Assembly (NCBI GenBank): GCA_052170475.1
Contig: JBQNAL010000012.1
Span: 1-59,425, forward strand
Length of the DNA stretch: 59,425 nucleotides
Reading direction: 5' to 3'
Source of the DNA: CAJPQU01 sp052170475
Lineage (GTDB): Bacteria; Bacillota; Negativicutes; Selenomonadales; Selenomonadaceae
In this document: positions 8,185-16,509 of the stretch, piece by piece
Layout: each line of letters begins with the position of its first letter
How positions within the stretch are numbered: the stretch's first letter is position 1
Made by a program: the position numbers and the translations under genes
The notes under the pieces: generated by a model
Database searches by the model: none
Told to the model about the DNA's origin: nothing
What the model saw: the letters and a program-made list of their open reading frames with translations, nothing else

Positions 8185-8754
8185 TTACCAGCGCCGGGGA
8201 ACGTAATCAAAGACCCAATGCATGTGAACCGGCTCTTCCCAGAGGCGACCCTTGACGCCCGTTTCCTTGTCCACGTGCAGACCGTAGTTCATGCGGGTCG
8301 GGCTGTCGATGTAGAAATCGCAGTCATAGGTGCCGGCGCCCAGCATCTTGACGTTCGCGCCGTAGTGAGGGCCGTCGTCGGCGTTCATCGGCATGAAGAC
8401 CCCCTCGAGGCTCTCGCCCGTCTCGCGCTTCGTGAATTTGTAGTGCACCGTCAGATAGGGGATCCACTCGCCCACGCCGAAGCCCGTGTCATTGCCTTCC
8501 GTCGCGTGGATGTCCGTCTCGATGTGGATGTCCGCCTGATCCGGGCTGAGCATCATGCCCGCCGGCAGCATCTCAATCGGCTGGAAGTACACGAGCGCCA
8601 CGTTGAAATGGTTCTTCGTGTCCTCCTGCGTGTCCCCGATGGGGTACTCTTGGAAGCCTGCCGCCTGCGCCGGAGCGGAAAAGCCCGCCAGAGCCGCCGC
8701 GCACGCGCCGATGGCCAGCGCCGCCTTGAGTTTCTTGAGACCAAAAATCTTCAT
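8185..8754 (-). CDS. P19/Tp34-family periplasmic iron-binding protein
   Basis: The 189-residue protein has a signal peptide (residues 1-31, ending AQAAG). The mature domain is a P19/Tp34-type immunoglobulin-like fold with EYPIGDTQE and HFNVALVYFQP near the start, then ADIHIETDIHATEGN, a metal-ligand segment rich in His and Glu, and the C-terminal HMHWVFDYVPRRW. P19 proteins bind copper and iron in the periplasm and support uptake through FTR1. The gene lies 27 bases after ftr1 and before DUF2318, the order known from other P19 loci. The symbol is left blank because naming varies (p19, fetP, ftrA, chpA). Confidence 0.9.
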   Translation of the reverse strand: MKIFGLKKLKAALAIGACAAALAGFSAPAQAAGFQEYPIGDTQEDTKNHFNVALVYFQPIEMLPAGMMLSPDQADIHIETDIHATEGNDTGFGVGEWIPYLTVHYKFTKRETGESLEGVFMPMNADDGPHYGANVKMLGAGTYDCDFYIDSPTRMNYGLHVDKETGVKGRLWEEPVHMHWVFDYVPRRW

Positions 8755-8781
8755 AAATAAAACCCTCCCAACAAAATTTTA

Positions 8782-9978
8782 TCAAGCCGCCGAGGTCTTG
8801 CCCGACTGCCTCTTATATAAAACCGCCATCACCGCTACGACCACCAAGAGGATCTGCGGAATCAGCGATTCATAAGTGGGATAAATGCCCAAGAGATCGA
8901 TGGTGGGCACGGGAACCCCCTCGATGAGGGTCATGCTGACCATCTCCGCCTCTTGGAGCGCTTCGATGCCGCCGCCGGTGAAGCTGACGGCAAGGATGAA
9001 CATGAGTGCGCTGGTCGCCAAGAAGAAGGGACGCAGCGGGATGCGAAGCGCGCCCGTCTGCATGAGGAAGAAGATGAGCGCCAGCACCGCGCACCCGGCG
9101 GCAAAGCCCAGCCAAATCATCTCAATGTCGCCCGAAGCGTTATTGAAGAGCGCCTGGTAGAAGAGGACGACCTCCGCCCCCTCGCGGTAAACCGCCAAGA
9201 AGGTAGCGAAGCCCAAGGCGCGGAGCTTTCCCGTGGAAAGCGTGCTGCCCACCATGCCCTCGATGTACTTTTTCCATGCGTCGCCCTGCGCCTTGCTGCC
9301 CATCCAAGCGCTGGTCGAGAGCAGCACCACCACCGCAAGGAGCGCCGTGAAGCCCTCGATGGCCTCGCGGCTGGCTCCGGTCTCCGCCGAATCCAAGAGT
9401 ACAGAGCAGATGTAAGCCGTAGCAAAGCTGGCCACGATGCCGCCGATGGCCCAGTTGTAGACGGTGCTGAGATACTTCTCATGCCCCGCCCGGCTGAGGT
9501 ACGCGATGATGGCCACCAGAACCAAGATGGCCTCCACGCCCTCGCGCAGCAAGATGACGAAGGCGGGCCAGAAGGACGCCCAGCCGCCGGAAGGGCCGCC
9601 GCCGCGCGACAGGATGGCGATGTCGAAGTCGATCATCTCCAGCACCTTATCCGCTTCGGCCTGCACTTCCTGCACCGATTTGCCATCGATCATCGCCTTT
9701 TTCAATTTATTGAACTGATATTCCGTAAGATTCGCGTTCTTCGCGGCCACCGTATTGCGGACGGCCATTTCCAAGCCGTCCTTTTCGTAAATGGCGTAGT
9801 AGACGTCGTTGATCCCTTTCTTCGCGCCGGCGACATCCCCCGCCGCATAGAGTTCCATCGCCGCCGCTGTGGCCTGATGAATGTGTTCTCCCACCTGCTC
9901 CCATGTCTGCGCGGCCAAGGCCGGAGATACGGGGGCAAAGCAGAAAAGCGCCACCAGGAAACTCAATAAAAAGCGCAT
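8782..9978 (-). CDS. FTR1-family high-affinity iron permease
   Basis: The 398-residue protein has a signal peptide, a periplasmic N-terminal region of about 130 residues, and seven membrane helices. The two iron-permeation motifs of FTR1/EfeU are present: REGVEAILVL (near residue 146) and REGAEVVLFY (near residue 265), each of the RExxE type. The N-terminal region resembles the periplasmic extension of long bacterial FTR1 proteins. It is followed 27 bases later by the P19 gene. Upstream lies a 105-base gap and then tonB, so it may have its own promoter; a TGAGAAT half-site (10016-10022, minus) is only a weak Fur candidate. Confidence 0.92.
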   Translation of the reverse strand: MRFLLSFLVALFCFAPVSPALAAQTWEQVGEHIHQATAAAMELYAAGDVAGAKKGINDVYYAIYEKDGLEMAVRNTVAAKNANLTEYQFNKLKKAMIDGKSVQEVQAEADKVLEMIDFDIAILSRGGGPSGGWASFWPAFVILLREGVEAILVLVAIIAYLSRAGHEKYLSTVYNWAIGGIVASFATAYICSVLLDSAETGASREAIEGFTALLAVVVLLSTSAWMGSKAQGDAWKKYIEGMVGSTLSTGKLRALGFATFLAVYREGAEVVLFYQALFNNASGDIEMIWLGFAAGCAVLALIFFLMQTGALRIPLRPFFLATSALMFILAVSFTGGGIEALQEAEMVSMTLIEGVPVPTIDLLGIYPTYESLIPQILLVVVAVMAVLYKRQSGKTSAA

Positions 9979-10083
9979 CTATCGTTTGCTCCTTTCCTTA
10001 CCACGAGCTGTTTTCATTCTCAGCCGTCGGGGCGAAGCCGCCCCTAATGCACTGATGCCGCAGCTGGGCGATCCCCCGCTTCA

Positions 10084-10779
10084 TCATTCGCCGGTGTGGC
10101 GGGTGAAGGGAATACTAATGATGGCATCGCACTCCATGGGCTTGCCGTACCGATCGGTGGCGGGCTTATAGACCCACTTGCGGGCGCAGGACATGGCCAC
10201 CGCGTCCACCGAGGGACGCCCCGAGGTGATCTTGATCTTCGTTTCCTTGATCCGCCCGTCCTTGCCGATCCGCGCCGAAACGCTCACCCGCCCGCCGAAG
10301 GACACAACGCCGGGCGCGGGGTAAAAGGGCTTGATGAGTTTGGCGTTTTCGCCCATCTGCTGACCGCCTCCCCCGCCGCTGCGGATGATGACGGAATGGG
10401 CTTTGCCATCGTCTTTTCCTTCCTGCTCCGCCTTTTTGAGCTGGGCGATGGCGGCGGCATCGTCCTCCGCCACGAGAGGCGTCTCCTCGTCGAGGGGCGG
10501 CGGCTCGCCCTCATCTACAGGCACCAGATCTTCCGCCGTTTCTTCCACGGTCGTGTCCGCTACCTGGGGAAACCCGTCAGAAATGGCTTCCCCGGGCGGA
10601 AGATCAGGCTCCCCCGCCCCCGGTGGCAGATCCGCCAGCCACTCGATTTCCTGTACTGGCTCCGGCTCTGGGAGCGACAGCGTCAAATGAGGAAGCGCCA
10701 AGCTGACGAAGAGCCACGCCCCCAAGTGGAGGAAGAAGGCTAAGAAATATGCCAAGCGCCAATGGCTGGGGTACTGCAT
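10084..10779 (-). CDS. tonB: TonB-family energy transducer
   Basis: The 231-residue protein has a single N-terminal helix (residues about 7-30), a Pro/Glu-rich periplasmic spacer (residues 33-110) and a C-terminal TonB domain. The domain shows VSVSARIGKDGRIKETKI, then the SGRPSVDAVAMSCARKWVYKP motif, given here by its key residues S-G-x-P-x-D and W-x-Y-K-P. It follows exbD by one base and with ExbB/ExbD would transmit proton-motive force to an outer-membrane receptor. No TonB-dependent receptor is in the window. Its place upstream of ftr1 suggests it powers iron uptake across the outer membrane. Confidence 0.9.
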   Translation of the reverse strand: MQYPSHWRLAYFLAFFLHLGAWLFVSLALPHLTLSLPEPEPVQEIEWLADLPPGAGEPDLPPGEAISDGFPQVADTTVEETAEDLVPVDEGEPPPLDEETPLVAEDDAAAIAQLKKAEQEGKDDGKAHSVIIRSGGGGGQQMGENAKLIKPFYPAPGVVSFGGRVSVSARIGKDGRIKETKIKITSGRPSVDAVAMSCARKWVYKPATDRYGKPMECDAIISIPFTRHTGE

Positions 10780-10780
10780 C

Positions 10781-11203
10781 CTACTCGCCCCCCTTGCGCT
10801 CCGTCGCGATGGAAACGTGGCGCGCCCCGCACTGCTTCAGCGCATCCAATACGGCCACAATGTTTTCGTAAGTCGCCGTTTTATCGCCCCGGAGGACGAA
10901 CACCGTTTCCTTATCGCTTTGCAACGCTTGGCGAATGCGGGAAGAAAGCTCCGCCGGACGCATCGCGTCCCGCTCGTACTGGATCGTCCCGTCCGTCTGC
11001 ACCGTAATCGCCACGATGCGCGGACGCGTCTCCCGATGCGCTGCCGCCGCTGCGGGAAGGTTCACCGGCAGGGTATTCGCCTGCACCATGTAAATGGTGC
11101 TGATCATGAAGAACACGAGCAGGAACAGCATGATGTCGATCATGGGGATGATCATGACCACCGGCTCTTTCTCTACGCGATAGTCACGCCGCATGACCAT
11201 CAT
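10781..11203 (-). CDS. exbD: ExbD/TolR-family biopolymer transport protein
   Basis: The 140-residue protein has one N-terminal helix (residues about 16-40) with the conserved Asp of the ExbD/TolR family in MIPMIDIMLFLLVFFM. A periplasmic domain follows, containing a VFVLRGDKTATYENIVAVLD segment whose RGDK / Y-x-x-V-x-x-V-L-D pattern is typical. The ATG at 11203 lies within the end of exbB (20-base overlap), which implies coupled translation and a fixed ratio. It works with ExbB as the proton-driven motor for TonB. Confidence 0.93.
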   Translation of the reverse strand: MMVMRRDYRVEKEPVVMIIPMIDIMLFLLVFFMISTIYMVQANTLPVNLPAAAAAHRETRPRIVAITVQTDGTIQYERDAMRPAELSSRIRQALQSDKETVFVLRGDKTATYENIVAVLDALKQCGARHVSIATERKGGE

Positions 11204-11801
11204 CTCCGCGAAGCCCGGACAGGATCACCGCCGAGGCGCGATCCATCAGCGCCAAGATCTGATCGAGACGCTGGGCGAAAACGGTATGGACGACGAGGGC
11301 GAAAATGGCGACGCACAGACCAAACGCCGTGGCCGTCAAGGCCTCACCGATGCCGCCGGTAATCGCCAGCGGCTCCTCCGCCGACAGGCTGAACACATTG
11401 AAGGACTCGATCATGCCGAAGATCGTCCCCAAAAGCCCCAGGAGCGGAGCCAGCGTCACGATCATGGAGAGATAATTGAGCCGGGCGCGAAGCTGCATGG
11501 CCGCCTCACTGTAAGCCGACTCCACCGCCAACGCCACATCGCCAGCCGAAGCCGCCGCCTCCTGCCCCGCCTTTAAGAGAAATGCCGCCACGCCATCTGC
11601 GCCGTCCGCGAGAGAAATTGCCCGCAGCGCCGCGCCACGCTGACCACTCATGCGGGTCAAAAGCTCTTTCCCCCCCGCTGCCGCCCGCCGATAAAAGAGG
11701 AAGCGGTCGATGGCGATGGCCGCCACGCTGAGGGAACAGAGCAAAAGCAGATACATCACCGGCCCGCCCCGGTGAAAAGCCTCCATGACGTTCAACAACA
11801 A
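11184..11801 (-). CDS. exbB: ExbB/TolQ/MotA-family proton channel
   Basis: The 205-residue protein has three membrane helices (residues about 12-32, 100-125 and 145-170) and the family motif LLGLLGTIFGMIESF, followed by the GEALTATAFGL segment. The initiator is uncertain: three consecutive TTG codons (11801, 11798, 11795) follow GGAGG, and the third has the best spacing; an ATG lies at 11786. It is the first gene of the exbB-exbD-tonB unit and diverges from apbE, with 181 bases between the likely starts. Confidence 0.92.
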   Translation of the reverse strand: MLLNVMEAFHRGGPVMYLLLLCSLSVAAIAIDRFLFYRRAAAGGKELLTRMSGQRGAALRAISLADGADGVAAFLLKAGQEAAASAGDVALAVESAYSEAAMQLRARLNYLSMIVTLAPLLGLLGTIFGMIESFNVFSLSAEEPLAITGGIGEALTATAFGLCVAIFALVVHTVFAQRLDQILALMDRASAVILSGLRGDDGHAA

Positions 11802-11882
11802 GACCTCCTACGTCCTTGCCGGTTGCGCTTTCGCCCGCCGGCCACTATAATTGAGAAACGAAAAATCATATAAAAAAGAAAT

Positions 11883-11897
11883 TGAGAACCATCCTCA
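11883..11897. promoter_or_regulatory. Fur/PerR-like 7-1-7 inverted repeat in the exbB-apbE divergent region
   Basis: TGAGAACCATCCTCA reads as two 7-base arms around a central C and resembles the Fur consensus TGATAATnATTATCA. It sits within an AT-rich 80-base stretch (11845-11930), between the exbB start at about 11795 and the apbE TTG at 11983, so one site could control both directions. Five of the seven arm positions are symmetric. Iron control is an inference from this and the gene content. Confidence 0.5.
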
Positions 11898-11982
11898 GAA
11901 GCAAACTCATTATAGTACAGTGAAAAACGCCTGTCAATACATTCTCGCGGGATTTTCCGCGTCCCATAAGGAGTTGAATCAA

Positions 11983-13143
11983 TTGCCCGCTCCCTTCACC
12001 CATTTTTTTGCCGCCGTGAAACAGTTGACCGTAAAGGCGAAGATTTTCCCCTGCGCCCTCTTGGTCCTTTGCCTCGCGCTATCCGGCTGCACGCCCTACA
12101 CGCCGCCCGCAGGAAACGCCGACAAAGAGAGCGATGTCCCCGCCGCGTCAGCTCCCGCAGACGGGCGGCAAAAAAGCCCGCTTGCGGAGAGCGACGCTGC
12201 CTCCGCAAACGACCCCGCCGCGCCGCGCGTCCGTCATCTCTTAGCGCTTGGCACCGTCGTCACCCTCCGCGCCGAAGGCGAGGGCGCGGCGGCCGCCCTC
12301 GACGAGAGCGCCGCACGGCTCCGCGCACTCGACGCCCTCTTTGACGCCGACCGCCCGACGAGTGACATCGCCCGGCTGAACGCCGCCGCAGGCGGCGCAC
12401 CCATCCCCATCGCCCCGGAAACGCACCGGCTCTTGGCGCACGCGCAGGCATACGCCGCGCAGACGGCGGGCGCGTGGGACATCACCATCGGCCCACTGAG
12501 CCGCCTCTGGCGAAAGGCGACCGCCGAAGAATGCGTCCCCAATGGCGACGAGATCGAAGCCGCGCGCACCCTCGTCGATTGGCGAAAGTTGGAACTCACG
12601 CCGGAGGGACATGCCCGGCTCGCTGCGCCGGGCATGTCCCTCGACCCCGGCGGCGCGGTGAAGGGGCTGGCCTTGGACGAAGTGCGCCGCATCTTCGCCA
12701 CGCACCACATCGAAAACGGCCTCATCAGCCTTGGGGAAAGCACCCTCTGCGCCATCGGCGAAAGCCCCGCGCACCGCCCGTGGCAGATCGCCCTCCGCCA
12801 CCCGCGCCAAGCGCCACCCGCGCGATTGGGCGTCCTTTCCCTCACGGGCGCGGTGCTCTCGACCTCCGGCGACTACGAACATTTTTTCATCGCCGAGGGA
12901 CGGCGCTATCACCACCTGATCGACCCACGCACCGGCTGGCCAGCAGACACCGGCGTCGTCGGCGCCGTCCTGAGCTTGCCGAGTGCGGATCCCGACGCCG
13001 GACTCGCCTCCGACCTCCTCTCCACCGCACTCTTCCTCCTCGGCGAAGACGGCGCCGCGCTCCTCCCCGACGGCGCGTCCGCTCTCCTCATCGCCGCCGA
13101 CGGCACAGTCACCGCCTTGGGAACGCCGCTCTCCTTAAAATAG
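11983..13143 (+). CDS. apbE: FAD:protein FMN transferase (ApbE)
   Basis: The TTG at 11983 is chosen because AAGGAG lies 9 bases upstream and a proper lipoprotein signal follows (hydrophobic core, then LCLALSGC with the lipidated Cys near residue 36); the frame stays open further up. The 386-residue protein has the ApbE domain with DPGGAVKGLALDEV, STSGDYEHFF and HLIDPRTGWPADTG. ApbE uses Mg2+ and FAD to attach FMN to a Thr or Ser of exported FMN_bind proteins. The obvious client is the lipoprotein at 3218-3682. The usual LxxGG before the KG motif's partner strand reads ISLGES, a mild deviation. Confidence 0.92.
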   Translation: MPAPFTHFFAAVKQLTVKAKIFPCALLVLCLALSGCTPYTPPAGNADKESDVPAASAPADGRQKSPLAESDAASANDPAAPRVRHLLALGTVVTLRAEGEGAAAALDESAARLRALDALFDADRPTSDIARLNAAAGGAPIPIAPETHRLLAHAQAYAAQTAGAWDITIGPLSRLWRKATAEECVPNGDEIEAARTLVDWRKLELTPEGHARLAAPGMSLDPGGAVKGLALDEVRRIFATHHIENGLISLGESTLCAIGESPAHRPWQIALRHPRQAPPARLGVLSLTGAVLSTSGDYEHFFIAEGRRYHHLIDPRTGWPADTGVVGAVLSLPSADPDAGLASDLLSTALFLLGEDGAALLPDGASALLIAADGTVTALGTPLSLK

Positions 13144-13226
13144 AGCGCCAAACAGATCGCTGCGATGGCCGCGCCGCACGCGCTTTCCCTGTGCTGTCCC
13201 CGGCGGCGCAAAACGATCCGGCCCGC

Positions 13227-13276
13227 AAAAAGGAGGGGCGCTGCACGAAACGGATGTGTAGCGCTCCTCCTTTTTT
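13227..13276 (+). terminator. Terminator downstream of apbE
   Basis: The stem AAAAAGGAGGGGCGCT pairs with AGCGCTCCTCCTTTTTT around a 17-base loop and ends in six T. It lies 84 bases past the apbE stop. The T and A tracts on both sides would let it also work for minus-strand transcripts. Confidence 0.85.
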
Positions 13277-13370
13277 GTTCCTTCGCTATCCTGTTTTCCA
13301 CGTGTTCCCTTGCCCCGCGCTTTGCCGCGCATCGGATGATCCCCCGGCGGATGGCCTGCGAACGCTTCGC

Positions 13371-13406
13371 CCGCCCGTGTTTCCCTTCGGGGGAAGTGCC
13401 GGGCGG
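13371..13406 (-). other. GC-rich hairpin downstream of the autotransporter gene
   Basis: CCGCCCG pairs with CGGGCGG, with a second stem TTCCC/GGGAA inside. It lies 40 bases past the autotransporter stop on the minus strand. No T run follows, so it may be an RNA-stabilising 3' end rather than an intrinsic terminator. The rest of 13144-13445 holds only this and the apbE terminator. Confidence 0.4.
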
Positions 13407-13445
13407 AGCGAGGCGATCGAGGCGTCTGCCGGTTGAGGTCCTTCC

Positions 13446-16148
13446 TCAGAACTGCCAAGCAAAGCCTGCGCGGAGGCTGACGCCGCGCTGTTTGCCGAGC
13501 CAGCCTTCGACGGCGAGGTCGGCGGTGGCGTTTTCGCTCATCTGCGCTTTCCAGCCGAGTTCGAGGCTGCCGGAGAAGCCTTTGATCGAGGGCGCGGGCG
13601 TCGTGTAGGAGAGGCCGCCGACGTGGACGGTGGCGTTCGCCTCGCCGCCGAATTCGTACTGCGCGGAGGCGCCGAGGATGAGGGAGCCGCCCGCCTGCGG
13701 GATCGTCCAGCGTGCGCCCGTGCGCAGGCGATGGCTGTCCACAGCGTCGAAGTCGTAGCGCTCGCCCGTGGAGAGCGTCGCGTCCGTGCCGTTCTGCCGC
13801 GTGTAGAAGTAACGGACGTAGAGCTCGCGCTCGTTGCCGCTCTCCTCCGTGACCTTCTGTCCGAAGCCCAGATGCGCACCGATGTAGTTCGCGTCGGTGT
13901 CGTAGGAGGTGTGACCGCCCGCGAGGTTCGCGGCGTAGTCCATGGAGGAGCGGCCGAAGCGGAGGCTGCCCTCGCAGAAGGTGCCGTCACGCCGCTCCTG
14001 CCGCACGAAGCCGCCCGCGCCGATGTAGCGGACGGTGCCGTCGCCGTGCGCGTCGTTCACATAGCTGTCGTAGCTACCGCGCCCGTATTCGACGACGGGA
14101 CCGAAGAGGAGGCGGTCGTCGCCGCGCCTGACCTCGCGCGAGAAGCCGACGGCGAGGTTCATGCCCTTCGTCGTGACATGCGAGCCTGTCTCATGGCGCA
14201 TGGAGGCGCCGCCGATGGCGGCAAAGGGGGAGAATCCCTCGGCTGTCGCCGCCTCGACGGAGGCGCTCGTCATCCCCGCGCCCGCCATGAGGTTCGCCCC
14301 CGTGCCGAGGAAGGCGGCGGAGCCCGCCATCGTCTCGACGATGGATTTGCGGCTGTCTAAAATCTGCCGCTCGAGATCGCTCGGTGTTGGTGTCGGTGTG
14401 GTACCGCCGTCGTCATCAATGTCAGAGCCATCGGTCTTGACGATGAGCTCCTTATTATCCTTCGTGATGCCGATCTTCGCCACCGTCGCATCCGAGACCC
14501 CCTTCCAGACGGCCAGCGTGGTTGCCCCGTTCTTCGTAATCGTTGCGTTCTGGGTGTGCAGGAGGCGCAGACGCGTCTCCGTCTCATCGCCGTGCAGATG
14601 CGCCGTGATCGCCGTAGCGCTGAGGTCGGTCGCATCCGTGGAGGTGACGGATAACATGGTATCGTCCTTTGTCATCCCTGCGGGCAGCCAGAAGTCGATC
14701 TTTTGGAAGCCCGCGATGGATTCGACGGAGATCCCCTTCGTCTCATGGATGTCGAGGGCGTTGCCCGAGACGTCCCTCGTCTGCCCTGCGGCATAGCCGC
14801 CGTAGAGTCTTGCAGCGCTCAGGTCAGGGCTACCCGCGATGACGATCGTGTTGTCCTTCGCCGTTGCAGTGCCCTTGTTGTCCTTGTCGAGCGCATAGCC
14901 CGCATAGATGTCGCTCTGATAGGTGCCGCCGCTGATGTTCAGCTTGTTGTCCTTCGCCGTGGCTGTGGCAGAGCCGTCAGATGTCGACGCCACGGTTTTG
15001 CCGCCGAAGATCGCGCCATTGAATGTGCCGCCGCTGATGTTCAGCGTGTTCCCGTTCGCCTCCGTGGTGACCGTGGTGAGTTTTGGCCCTTGGAGATCGC
15101 TGTAGCCTGCCATACTCTCGTCACTGAATGTGCCGGATCCCGCCTCAATCGTGACCACGTTGTCGTTCGCCGTCGCCGCAGACGTGCCGGCGGGCGTGGG
15201 CGAGGACTGCTGTCCCATGGCATATCCGCCATAGAAGCGGTATGCCGCCCCCTTTGCCGTCAGGTGATTCCCGTTTGCCTCCAATTTGAGTGTGCCGACT
15301 GTACCACTGGCGAACGTGTACCCGCCGGCAAGGTCACGGACGGTGCTGTCCGAGGTGAAGTTGAGGTGATTGTTCGATGCCGTGCCCTCGACGCTCCCAT
15401 TCGTAAATGTTGTCGCTAGACCGCCGTAGAGGCTTGCCAAATTGGAAAAACTGCCGGCCTCGATGGTCAGTTTGTTGCTGCTCGCATTCACCTGATTGAG
15501 CACGCCGGCGACCTGCGTATACGCCATGCCGCCCGCGATGAAGATACGATTGTTCTCGGCGGTGAAGTCGCCTTTTTTGATCAGGACCTCGCTCTTGGTG
15601 ACCTTTGCGTTTGCCTTTGTTGCGCCGGAGGCGCTGTTGACGAAGGCGAAACCACCGATGACGCCCCGTTCGATGATCATACCCATGGAGGTGTTGAGCT
15701 TGAATGTACCATCGGCGATCGTGATGTTCGCGCGATCGATCGTGATGTTGCCGCCCTTCGTCAGCTTTGCGTGGGTGGCGAAGGCGGCACAGAAGCTGCC
15801 GCTATAGATGTTTGACGCAGTGCCGTCGCCCGTGACGGTGATTGTACCGTCGACGGTGGTTCCCTGCCTCCATGTGCCGAAGATGGGCGTGTACTTTGAG
15901 CTGTAGAAGATCTTGGGGGCTGTACCGCCGCCCTCTGTGCCGACGGTGATGGTCGACGCCGCGCCGCTCGTGCTCCCCGCAACGCCTTCCGCATGACTCA
16001 CGTCCGACGTGACGTTCGAGTTGACGGTAGGGTCGGCGTGGGCGGCGGGCAGTGCGCCGAGCGTGACAACGCCCGCTGCGAGCGCGGCGAGGATTTTAGG
16101 GACGAATGTCCGGGGGGGGGCTTCCTCGTGCAGATACCGTAGCTTCAT
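13446..16148 (-). CDS. Autotransporter with beta-helix passenger and outer-membrane beta-barrel
   Basis: The ATG at 16148 has AAGGAG 8 bases upstream and gives a 900-residue protein; the longer open frame upstream has no ribosome site. Residues 1-38 are an extended signal peptide (MKLRYLHEEAPPRTF, then a hydrophobic run ending AAHAD). The passenger (about 39-600) is built of imperfect repeats with N-x-L-x-I-x-(G/A)-G-x-F followed by YGGYA-like turns. A low-complexity GGTTPTPTPSDLERQ linker precedes the barrel (about 640-900), which ends in the aromatic AGFAWQF expected for BAM insertion. Codons 10-12 lie in a nine-C tract. The function is probably surface adhesion, but no specific ligand can be inferred. 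Confidence 0.9.
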   Translation of the reverse strand: MKLRYLHEEAPPRTFVPKILAALAAGVVTLGALPAAHADPTVNSNVTSDVSHAEGVAGSTSGAASTITVGTEGGGTAPKIFYSSKYTPIFGTWRQGTTVDGTITVTGDGTASNIYSGSFCAAFATHAKLTKGGNITIDRANITIADGTFKLNTSMGMIIERGVIGGFAFVNSASGATKANAKVTKSEVLIKKGDFTAENNRIFIAGGMAYTQVAGVLNQVNASSNKLTIEAGSFSNLASLYGGLATTFTNGSVEGTASNNHLNFTSDSTVRDLAGGYTFASGTVGTLKLEANGNHLTAKGAAYRFYGGYAMGQQSSPTPAGTSAATANDNVVTIEAGSGTFSDESMAGYSDLQGPKLTTVTTEANGNTLNISGGTFNGAIFGGKTVASTSDGSATATAKDNKLNISGGTYQSDIYAGYALDKDNKGTATAKDNTIVIAGSPDLSAARLYGGYAAGQTRDVSGNALDIHETKGISVESIAGFQKIDFWLPAGMTKDDTMLSVTSTDATDLSATAITAHLHGDETETRLRLLHTQNATITKNGATTLAVWKGVSDATVAKIGITKDNKELIVKTDGSDIDDDGGTTPTPTPSDLERQILDSRKSIVETMAGSAAFLGTGANLMAGAGMTSASVEAATAEGFSPFAAIGGASMRHETGSHVTTKGMNLAVGFSREVRRGDDRLLFGPVVEYGRGSYDSYVNDAHGDGTVRYIGAGGFVRQERRDGTFCEGSLRFGRSSMDYAANLAGGHTSYDTDANYIGAHLGFGQKVTEESGNERELYVRYFYTRQNGTDATLSTGERYDFDAVDSHRLRTGARWTIPQAGGSLILGASAQYEFGGEANATVHVGGLSYTTPAPSIKGFSGSLELGWKAQMSENATADLAVEGWLGKQRGVSLRAGFAWQF
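16112..16120 (-). repeat. Homopolymeric tract of nine C (coding strand) in the autotransporter signal peptide
   Basis: On the plus strand the tract reads as nine G; on the coding strand it is GCCCCCCCCCGG at codons 10-13, only about 28 bases after the ATG. In the sequence given the frame is intact (on). Gain or loss of one C would shift the frame before the signal peptide's hydrophobic core and switch the gene off. Confidence 0.85.
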
Positions 16149-16269
16149 GATGATGACTCCTTTCTGTTTGGGGGTTGCTTGCGGCGCCCCTGCCGCCGCA
16201 AGCCGCCCGCCCACACTGCGGCGGGCGCGGCTTACGGCGATGAGAGAGGGGCATAGATTACACAGTGAC

Positions 16270-16275
16270 ATTATA
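16270..16275 (-). promoter_or_regulatory. Extended -10 promoter element for the autotransporter
   Basis: On the minus strand TGGTATAATG gives a perfect TATAAT with an upstream TG. A weak TTTCAA lies 17 bases further up. The site is about 120 bases before the ATG at 16148. Between this and 16509 I see no gene; the stretch holds a 14-base direct repeat (CCCCATCGGCGGCG at 16399 and 16457). Confidence 0.6.
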
Positions 16276-16509
16276 CCATCATTCAGGTACGTTTGAAATA
16301 CCTCTTTGTCAATTCGGTTCGCGCGCTCCTCCGCCGTCCCCCCGATCGCCTCCTGCGGATAGACACGGCACGATCCCTTGGGCACAAGTTTTGTTCCTCC
16401 CCATCGGCGGCGCGGAAGGCGAGAGAATTGACGCTTTCCCCCGCCGGATTGTTACGCCCCATCGGCGGCGAGGAAGGGCGATCCCGTTTCCCGCCCGCGT
16501 CCGCTATCG

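Noticed and set aside
8953..9969. Plus-strand open frame opposite FTR1.
   Set aside because: Antisense shadow of a clear FTR1 gene.
12474..13436. Plus-strand frame inside and past apbE, very rich in Arg and Pro.
   Set aside because: Out-of-frame reading of apbE and of the terminator region; no sensible protein.
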